DNA of 12,012 bases from JADJQU01 sp035490315. GTDB taxonomy: Bacteria > Planctomycetota > UBA1135 > GCA-002686595. Positions within the stretch are counted from its first letter, which is position 1, and each line of letters starts with the position of its first letter. The notes below the pieces were generated by a model. The model was not told the DNA's origin. It was given only the letters and a program-made list of their open reading frames with translations, and ran no database searches. Shown piece by piece: positions 6,863-12,012 of the stretch. The translations under genes and the position numbers were made by a program. The stretch lies in assembly GCA_035490315.1 (NCBI GenBank), contig DATHET010000185.1, positions 1 to 12,012 on the forward strand, given 5' to 3'.

Positions 6863-7738
6863 TCATTCTTGGACTCCCTCGCCCTCGCGTGCCCCCTCGC
6901 GTTCTTCGGTGTGGCGGTAGAAAGTGCGCCGCACGGTGGGATCGAGCAGGTTGGTGTCGAGCAGGGCGAGGAAGTCGATGGTCTTGAACTCGCGGTCGAG
7001 CGCGGGCTCGCCGGTGACCAGGGCGCCGATCTTCAAGTAGGCCGCGAACAGGGCCGGCAGCTTCACGCTGACGTCGAGATCGGGCACGAAATCCGAGGGA
7101 TAGCAGAGGAATTCGCGCGTGGGCCGGGTGCGATACTTCGGGTGCAGGAAGCCGCCGCGCTCGAGGAACTCGTAGGTCTGGCGCGCCACGTGCGGATCCT
7201 GCGAGGTCAGCGAGCAGCAGCCGAAGAGCACGGTCTTCTTGTTGTGGACCAGGTAGCTGGCGAGCCCCTTCCACAAGAGCGTGATCACGCGTCCATTGCG
7301 GTGATCCTTCTCGACGCAGGCGCGGCCAGTCTCGATCGAGCGCTCGAACATCTCCTGCGGCAGCTCCGAGAGATCGAATTCGCTCGCCGTGTAGAAGCCG
7401 ATGCCGCCCTGGGCCATGTCCCAGGTCTGCAGGCGGTAGGTCCCGACCACGGTGTCGGTCGGCGTGTGCAGCACCATCAAATGGTGGCAATGCAAGTCGA
7501 AGGGGTCGCTGTCGCGGCCGGTCGACCAGGATTCCTGCAAGCCCTCGCCAAGCTCGCGGTTGAAGACCTCGAAGCGCAGGCGCTGGATGCGCTCCAGATC
7601 CTGCTCGTCGCGCGCGAAGCGAGCCAGGTAGGTCCCGCCCTGCAAGCTCAAGCCGGGGCAGGACTCGGGCGAGCCGGGATAGGTTCGGGGAGCGGCGGGC
7701 TCGTTGGTGCGTAGGGTCTGAGGCGCTTTCGATTCCAC
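6863..7738 (-). CDS. olsB: OlsB-like amino-acid N-acyltransferase (aminolipid synthesis)
   Basis: A 291-residue protein of the GNAT-fold 'hemolysin-like' group (COG3176 type) that includes OlsB and GlsB, which transfer a 3-hydroxyacyl chain from acyl-ACP to the amino group of ornithine or glycine. Visible family segments are FNRELGEGL (59-67), GTYRLQTW (99-106), GFYTASEFDLS (114-124), ETGRACV (136-142) and LPALFAAYLKIGA (227-239), then GEPALDREFKTIDFLALL (243-260). I chose GTG 7738 because GGAG lies five bases upstream, it gives the usual length, and a promoter-like pair lies just upstream at 7823-7851. An in-frame GTG at 7921 would give 352 residues, but the extra 61 are unstructured in character and would cover that promoter. 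First gene of the operon; the headgroup amino acid cannot be determined. Confidence 0.8.
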   Translation of the reverse strand: MESKAPQTLRTNEPAAPRTYPGSPESCPGLSLQGGTYLARFARDEQDLERIQRLRFEVFNRELGEGLQESWSTGRDSDPFDLHCHHLMVLHTPTDTVVGTYRLQTWDMAQGGIGFYTASEFDLSELPQEMFERSIETGRACVEKDHRNGRVITLLWKGLASYLVHNKKTVLFGCCSLTSQDPHVARQTYEFLERGGFLHPKYRTRPTREFLCYPSDFVPDLDVSVKLPALFAAYLKIGALVTGEPALDREFKTIDFLALLDTNLLDPTVRRTFYRHTEEREGAREGEGVQE

Positions 7739-7822
7739 GGCTGCTCCAGTGAAAGAAGTTTCCGGCGCGCTGCCGGGCGCGCGTTCGCCCGGCCGGACAG
7801 GAAGTGACCCCGAGACGCGCGA

Positions 7823-7851
7823 ATCGTAAGGAGCGCCGCGGGAGGGGTCAA
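7823..7851 (-). promoter_or_regulatory. Sigma-70-like promoter of the olsB operon
   Basis: On the minus strand TTGACC (7851-7846) is followed after 17 bases by TACGAT (7828-7823). These match five of six and four of six consensus positions. The predicted transcript would start near 7816 and have a leader of about 78 bases before GTG 7738. The leader contains a small GC hairpin (GCCGGGCG...CGCCCGGC). The region 7739-8024 is the divergent gap between olsB and lemA; I saw no equally good promoter for lemA in it. Confidence 0.5.
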
Positions 7852-8024
7852 TCGCGCTCTCGAGTCGCCGCGCCGAGCGCACTAAGGAGCTGCGCGAATC
7901 GAATTCCCGCAGGAAGGCCACGGCAATCCGTGCCAGCGGATGAATGCAGGGTCGATCACCGCATACTGGCGCGCCGCCCGGTCCCGGCGACCTGAGTCTC
8001 TACCCCGAGAAATCCTCGCGTCCC

Positions 8025-8678
8025 ATGAAATCAATCCAGCGTCCTTCCTCTCATCTTCGCGCGCAGCAGACAGGAGCCTTGAGCGGCGCGCTGATCGCCG
8101 TGGTCGTCGTCGTCGGCCTGCTCGTGCTCCTGGTGGTGAGCTCGATCGGCTCGTACAACGGGCTTCAATCGCGAAGGACGGTGGTCGAGCAGAAAATTGC
8201 CGCGCTCGACTCCGCTTTCGTGCGGCGCAACGACTTGATCCCGAATCTCGTCGCGACGGTCCAGGGCTCCGCGGACTTCGAGAAGACCACGCTCGAGAAC
8301 CTGGTCAAGGCGCGCGCGAGCGTGGGCTCCATGCGTCCGCCCGACGTCAATGATCCGGCCCAGGTCGAGGCCTACCTGAAGGCCCAGGCCGAGCTCGGCG
8401 GAGCCCTTTCGCGCCTGCTGGTGGTGGCCGAGAACTATCCGGATCTGCGCGCGACCGAGCAGTTCGGCATGCTGCAGCAGCAGCTCGAGGGCACCGAGAA
8501 TCGCATCAACGTGGCCCGCGTCGACTGGACGACGGCGGTCAGCGACTACAACACGAAGCTGCGCTCCTTCCCGGGCAACATCCTCGGCGGCATCTTCAAG
8601 TTCAAGGAATTGCCGCAGTACCAGGCTCAGGAGAGCGAGCGTTCTGTGCCCAAGGTCGATTTCGGCAAGCAGAAGTGA
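8025..8678 (+). CDS. lemA: LemA-family membrane protein
   Basis: A 217-residue protein with a short cytoplasmic N-terminus, one membrane helix (about 19-40, GALIAVVVVVGLLVLLVVSS) and a helical periplasmic domain. The family signature RRNDLIPNLVATV is at 67-79, followed by the usual acidic/Ala-rich helices and the closing YNTKLRSFPGNILGGIF segment (175-191). LemA proteins are widespread envelope proteins without an assigned reaction, very often encoded beside TPM-domain proteins as here. The start is ATG 8025; an in-frame ATG at 7944 adds 27 residues without family similarity. The leader (ctcgcgtccc) has no Shine-Dalgarno sequence. The stop overlaps the next gene by four bases (GTGA), so the three genes 8025-10209 form an operon. 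Confidence 0.93.
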   Translation: MKSIQRPSSHLRAQQTGALSGALIAVVVVVGLLVLLVVSSIGSYNGLQSRRTVVEQKIAALDSAFVRRNDLIPNLVATVQGSADFEKTTLENLVKARASVGSMRPPDVNDPAQVEAYLKAQAELGGALSRLLVVAENYPDLRATEQFGMLQQQLEGTENRINVARVDWTTAVSDYNTKLRSFPGNILGGIFKFKELPQYQAQESERSVPKVDFGKQK

Positions 8679-9433
8679 GCGCACTCGCCGCATTGGTGCT
8701 GTCGATCGCCGCGCTCTTCGTCCAAGGCCCCGCGGGCATCCCGAAGAACGACGGCTGGGTCACGGACCTCGCCGATCTCCTGCCGGCGGCGCGTGAAACA
8801 GCGCTCGAAGCGCGCATGGAGTCCTACCGCACGGGATCCTCGCACGCCGAGATCGCCGTGCTGACCGTGCCGAGCTTGAACGGCGAGCCGGTGGAGAAGT
8901 TCGCGCTGGAGACAGGCCGCGCCTGGGGCATCGGATCCAAGGCGAGCTCCAACGGCGCTTTGCTGGTCGTCGCGCGCGACGAGCACGAGGTGCGCATCGA
9001 AGTCGGCCGCGGGTTGGAAGGCGATGTTCCCGACGCGGTCGCCTGGAGCATCATCCAGAAAGTGATCGTGCCGAAGTTCCGCGCAGGCGATTTCGCCGGC
9101 GGCATCGAGGAGGGAATCACGGCGCTGCACAAGGCGATCGGCGGCGACTACGGGCCGATCGGCGGACGCCCACAGAAGAGGCGCTCCTCGGGCGTCGGCA
9201 TCTCGCTGTTCCTGCTGTTCCTGATCATCGCGGCGCGCAACGCCCGACGCCGCGGTCGCGGGTTCTTCCCGCCGACCGGCGGTCGCTACCGCGGACTCGG
9301 ATTTCCTCTGGGAATGGGCCTGGGCGGACTTGGCGGCGGAGGGGGCGGAGGCGGTGGGTTCTCCGGTGGTGGCTTTGGCGGATTCGGCGGCGGCGGCGGA
9401 TTCTCCGGCGGAGGAGCCTCGGGCCGATGGTGA
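8675..9433 (+). CDS. TPM-domain protein with glycine-rich tail (YgcG type)
   Basis: A 252-residue exported membrane protein. The signal peptide (about 1-18, SALAALVLSIAALFVQG) is followed by a periplasmic TPM domain (about 26-156) with GWVTDLADLLPA, WGIGSKASSNGALLVV and VRIEVGRGLEGDVPDA, all typical. Then come a membrane helix (about 174-190), a basic stretch (RRRGRG) and a glycine-rich tail (about 206-248) ending in GGGASGRW, the conserved YgcG-type terminus. Characterised TPM proteins include a thylakoid lumen acid phosphatase; the bacterial function is uncertain. The GTG start at 8675 overlaps the lemA stop, and the end overlaps the next TPM gene by seven bases. Confidence 0.92.
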   Translation: MSALAALVLSIAALFVQGPAGIPKNDGWVTDLADLLPAARETALEARMESYRTGSSHAEIAVLTVPSLNGEPVEKFALETGRAWGIGSKASSNGALLVVARDEHEVRIEVGRGLEGDVPDAVAWSIIQKVIVPKFRAGDFAGGIEEGITALHKAIGGDYGPIGGRPQKRRSSGVGISLFLLFLIIAARNARRRGRGFFPPTGGRYRGLGFPLGMGLGGLGGGGGGGGGFSGGGFGGFGGGGGFSGGGASGRW

Positions 9434-10209
9434 GCAACATCTTGCCCGCGCAGGATTGGAAAGCAGCCGGCCACAGCGGCGACTGGCTGACCTCGGAGCT
9501 GTTCCAGATCCTGCCGTGGATCTACGTCGCTCTCCTGGCCCTGCTGATCGTGCAGGCTCTCGTCACGCGGAGGCGTTACCGCGCGGTCGACGTGCTGACG
9601 ACCGCGGACCAGGAGCGTGTGCGCGTCGCGATCCGCGAAATCGAGGACGCGACTTCGGGCGACATCGTGCCGCTGGTCGTCGAGCGCTCGGATCCGCAGA
9701 CGCACACGTGGCTGCTCGCGGGAGCCTCGCTCGGCCTGCTCGGGAACTTGATGCTCCTCGGCTGGCTGCCGCAGCAGGGATTTCTCGCCCTCGGCGCAGC
9801 GGAAGTCGCGCTTTTCACCCTCTGCCTGGGAGTGGCGGCCCTCTGTCCCGATCTTCGCCGCTGGTTCCTGACGCGCCGGCGCGCCGATGCGACGGCGGGC
9901 GAGCAGGCCCTGATCGAAATGGGGCGGCTCGCGCAGGTGAAGCAATCACCGCCGCTGGTGCTCTTGTTCGTCTCGCTGTTCGAGCACCGCGTAATCGTGC
10001 TCGCCAACGCGGCGGCCGCCGGGACGGTCGCTCCGGAGAGTTGGCCGAAGGCCGTGGAAGCCGTGTTGGAGGGGGTGAGGCGCGGGCGCCTGGCGGACGG
10101 CCTCGCTGCGGGAGTCCAGGCCTGCGCAGCCGAGATGAAGGTCGCCTTCCCCCACGCTGGGCCGCGCGACAACAGCTTCGCGGATCGGGCGATCACCCGC
10201 CGCGAATAG
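9427..10209 (+). CDS. Second TPM-domain membrane protein
   Basis: A 260-residue protein with an N-terminal membrane segment (about 29-47). The N-terminal part of a TPM-like domain (about 56-86, LTTADQERVRVAIREIEDAT and GDIVPLVVE) is followed by two membrane helices (about 95-112 and 117-140) and the rest of the domain (about 160-240), with LFVSLFEHRVIVLAN and a C-terminal helix. The insertion of a membrane hairpin inside the domain is a form I have seen in the second TPM gene of lemA clusters. ATG 9427 or GTG 9430 could both start it; either overlaps the preceding gene. The function is probably tied to that of LemA and the first TPM protein in the envelope. Confidence 0.85.
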   Translation: MVSNILPAQDWKAAGHSGDWLTSELFQILPWIYVALLALLIVQALVTRRRYRAVDVLTTADQERVRVAIREIEDATSGDIVPLVVERSDPQTHTWLLAGASLGLLGNLMLLGWLPQQGFLALGAAEVALFTLCLGVAALCPDLRRWFLTRRRADATAGEQALIEMGRLAQVKQSPPLVLLFVSLFEHRVIVLANAAAAGTVAPESWPKAVEAVLEGVRRGRLADGLAAGVQACAAEMKVAFPHAGPRDNSFADRAITRRE

Positions 10210-10361
10210 GCGGAGGCGGTAGAGTTCGAAGCGGGGCTGCGAACCCCGGTCGGATTAGCGCGTTTGGGAAAAGCGTGATAGGAATCATGTACCCGTCACG
10301 ATCTGCGACGTCCCGCCTTTGCGCGCCGATCCTCCCTCCCCCCCGTCCCCCGTCCCCCACC
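10210..10361 (+). other. Intergenic leader of the di-heme oxidoreductase gene, C-rich
   Basis: A weak stem (CGGGG 10232-10236 with CCCCG 10244-10248, seven-base loop) follows the TPM operon, with no T-tract, so it is a poor terminator. The 31 bases before the ATG (10331-10361) are almost entirely pyrimidine, with a run of seven C (10338-10344) and two CGTCCCCC units, and contain no ribosome binding site. I could not identify a convincing promoter. Confidence 0.4.
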
Positions 10362-11912
10362 ATGAAGCTACCCCTCGTCCCGGCCCGTCTCGTCCTCACC
10401 AGTCTCGGAATTGCGATTCTCTCCGCCGCGAACTTCGCAGCTGCCCAGGTCAGCCAGAACCACCAACCCGCGGCTACCCACCTCGATCAGTTCGCGCTGA
10501 ATGCACTGGTCCAGGCGGGGCAGAATCCTGACGCCTTCACCCAGGCTTTCGACGCCGGAAGCGACCAGTTCAGCGTCGGGTTCAACATCCTCGACGGCAT
10601 CGGCGTCAACGTCGGCAACGGCGAGACTTTCACGCGCATTCCGCGCGCCGATCTCAACGGGCCTGGAGCCTGGGCTCAGCACACTCCGCCGCGCATCACG
10701 GGTCCCAACGCACAGAGCTGCGAGGCCTGCCATGGCATTCCGTTCGCCGACGGCAGCGGTGACATCGCCTCGAACGTCATCCGCGATACCTTCCGCACTG
10801 GAAACATCTCGCAGATGATCCAACGCAACACGCCGCACACCTTCGCGCCCGGCGCGATCCAGCGGCTGGCCGAGGAGATGACCCAGGAGCTGCACGCCAA
10901 GCGCGACTCCGGGATCAACCAGGCTTGCCAGACGCAGTTGCCCGTGCTCGTGCCCTTGAGCGCCAAGGGCGTCGGCTTCGGCTCGATCACGATCAATCCG
11001 CAAGCCGGTCAGCCCTGCCAGCACACGGTCGACAACTCGCAGCTGCGCGGAGTCGACACGGACCTGGTGGTCAAGCCCTTCGAATGGAAGGGAATCAAGC
11101 CTGATTTGCGCACGTTTTCGCGCAATGCCTTCAACAACGAGATGGGTCTGCAGGCCGTGGAGCTCGTGGGCTCGGGCGTCGACGGCGACTTCGACACGGT
11201 GACCGACGAGATCACCGCGGGCGACGTGACCGCGATGGCGATCTACCTCGCCGCGCAGCCGCGGCCGGTGAGCAAGCTGGAGCTCGACACCCTCGGCCTG
11301 CTCGAAACGCCGCTGACTGCCCAGGAAAAGACCTCGATCAACACGGGCAAGCGACTGATGGGCCAGACCGGTTGCACCTCCTGCCACGTGCCGATGATGT
11401 TCATCGACACGCCGATCTACTCCGAGCCCAGCCAGTCGCCTGACTACCGCGACGTGCTGACGCCGAGCGGCGTGAACCCGCTCACGCTGGGAATCGATCC
11501 CGCGCTGGCGATCACCTTCGACCTGACGGCCGACCAGCCGGACAACCAGATCTTCAATCCCGTCTCGGGCCAGTTGATCATGCATCTCGGAGCCCTGGAG
11601 CGGACCGCCAGCGGTCGCGCGGTGATCCGGCCCTTCGGCGATCTCAAGCGCCACGACATGGGCAGCGGCCTGGCCGAGTCGATCGACGAGACCGGCAGCG
11701 GAGCCTCGACGTTCATGACCGAGAACCTGTGGGGCGTCGGCTCGACGGCTCCCTACCTGCACGACGGCCGCGCGACCACGCTGACCGAGGCGATCCTCGC
11801 CCACGGCGGCGAAGCCCTGGCCTCGCGCACCGCCTTCGTCGCTCTGAGCGCCGGCCAGCAGCAGGACATGATCGCCTTCCTCGACAGCATGATCCTGTTC
11901 GTGAACGAATAG
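10362..11912 (+). CDS. Di-heme oxidoreductase (DHOR, putative thiol oxidoreductase, COG3488 type), exported
   Basis: A 516-residue periplasmic c-type cytochrome. Residues 1-28 form a Sec signal (cleavage likely at AAA-Q, 28/29). Two haem-binding motifs are present: CEACH (120-124), in the context GPNAQSCEACHG, and CTSCH (338-342), in QTGCTSCHVP. The segments KRHDMGSGLAE (429-439), TENLWGVGSTAPYLHDGR (453-470) and LTEAILAHGGEA (474-485) are typical of DHOR-type di-heme proteins, which are related to MauG and cytochrome c peroxidase. Cys189 and Cys219 might form a disulfide. The electron donor and substrate are unknown. The frame is open far upstream, but the signal peptide fixes the start at ATG 10362. 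No partner gene is visible, so it appears to be a single-gene unit. Confidence 0.92.
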   Translation: MKLPLVPARLVLTSLGIAILSAANFAAAQVSQNHQPAATHLDQFALNALVQAGQNPDAFTQAFDAGSDQFSVGFNILDGIGVNVGNGETFTRIPRADLNGPGAWAQHTPPRITGPNAQSCEACHGIPFADGSGDIASNVIRDTFRTGNISQMIQRNTPHTFAPGAIQRLAEEMTQELHAKRDSGINQACQTQLPVLVPLSAKGVGFGSITINPQAGQPCQHTVDNSQLRGVDTDLVVKPFEWKGIKPDLRTFSRNAFNNEMGLQAVELVGSGVDGDFDTVTDEITAGDVTAMAIYLAAQPRPVSKLELDTLGLLETPLTAQEKTSINTGKRLMGQTGCTSCHVPMMFIDTPIYSEPSQSPDYRDVLTPSGVNPLTLGIDPALAITFDLTADQPDNQIFNPVSGQLIMHLGALERTASGRAVIRPFGDLKRHDMGSGLAESIDETGSGASTFMTENLWGVGSTAPYLHDGRATTLTEAILAHGGEALASRTAFVALSAGQQQDMIAFLDSMILFVNE

Positions 11913-11926
11913 CGAGCGCCCGGTAC

Positions 11927-12012
11927 CCGGTATTCCACCGCCATTTTTTACAGTCCGCGATGACGGCCTAGGCCGTCATCGCGGACTGTAAAAAATGGCG
12001 GTGGAATACCGG
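11927..12012. repeat. Perfect palindrome, 43-base arms, no loop, reaching the window end
   Basis: Bases 11927-11969 are the exact reverse complement of 11970-12012, with zero spacer; the centre is CCTAGG. The element begins 14 bases after the di-heme oxidoreductase stop codon. A T6 tract lies in the left arm (11944-11949) and A6 in the right arm (11990-11995). This is opposite to the A-before, T-after order of an intrinsic terminator. The symmetry may continue past the window. It resembles the palindrome at 3006-3112 in position and design, though not in sequence. Confidence 0.9.

Noticed and set aside
9330..9420. Possible DNA tandem repeat of GGC/GGA units
   Set aside because: It is explained by codons of the conserved glycine-rich tail of the YgcG-type protein.
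10232..10248. Small stem-loop after the TPM operon as terminator
   Set aside because: Only a five-pair stem without a T-tract; too weak to call.
9330..10361. Upstream extension of the di-heme oxidoreductase frame (344 extra codons)
   Set aside because: It runs in another frame through the TPM genes, and the true signal peptide starts at ATG 10362.

Overview
This is a GC-rich bacterial window with tightly packed genes and frequent GTG starts. Gene content includes HD phosphohydrolase, GIN-domain lipoprotein, aminolipid acyltransferases, LemA/TPM proteins and a di-heme c-type cytochrome. Together these suggest an environmental Gram-negative bacterium, for example Planctomycetota, Myxococcota or a similar deep lineage. 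No taxonomic marker is present, so this assignment is weak.

Layout. Bases 1-265 hold no convincing gene, only a possible tail of an old IS630-type transposase. Bases 268-799 are a decayed IS630-family insertion sequence with both ends and its TA target duplication still visible. It sits exactly in the stop codon of the neighbouring HD phosphohydrolase gene. On the minus strand follow the HD phosphohydrolase (799-2175) and, 16 bases upstream of it, a GIN-domain lipoprotein (2192-2887). A 107-base, almost loop-free perfect palindrome (3006-3112) separates these two from a second minus-strand gene set.

That second set is a five-gene minus-strand operon read from about 7738 down to 3119. It encodes an OlsB-like N-acyltransferase, a PlsC/OlsA-like O-acyltransferase, a DinB-like protein, an NRDE/TANGO2-family protein, and a fusion of a DedA (VTT) membrane domain with an ATP-grasp ligase. 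Gaps are 4-19 bases, or an overlap in one case. A sigma-70-like promoter lies at 7823-7851. The first two genes are the pair that makes ornithine- or glycine-type aminolipids. The DedA-ATP-grasp fusion is a plausible flippase plus headgroup ligase, so the operon may be an aminolipid synthesis and modification cassette. This is the most interesting biological proposal in the window.

Divergently on the plus strand lies lemA (8025-8678), followed by two overlapping TPM-domain genes (8675-9433 and 9427-10209), a well-known envelope gene grouping. After a 152-base gap with a C-rich leader comes a secreted di-heme oxidoreductase (10362-11912). A second perfect palindrome of at least 86 bases (11927-12012) starts 14 bases after its stop codon and runs to the last base of the window. 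Both giant palindromes lie directly behind stop codons, which suggests a recurring 3'-end hairpin in this genome, possibly a terminator or mRNA-end structure of an unusual kind.
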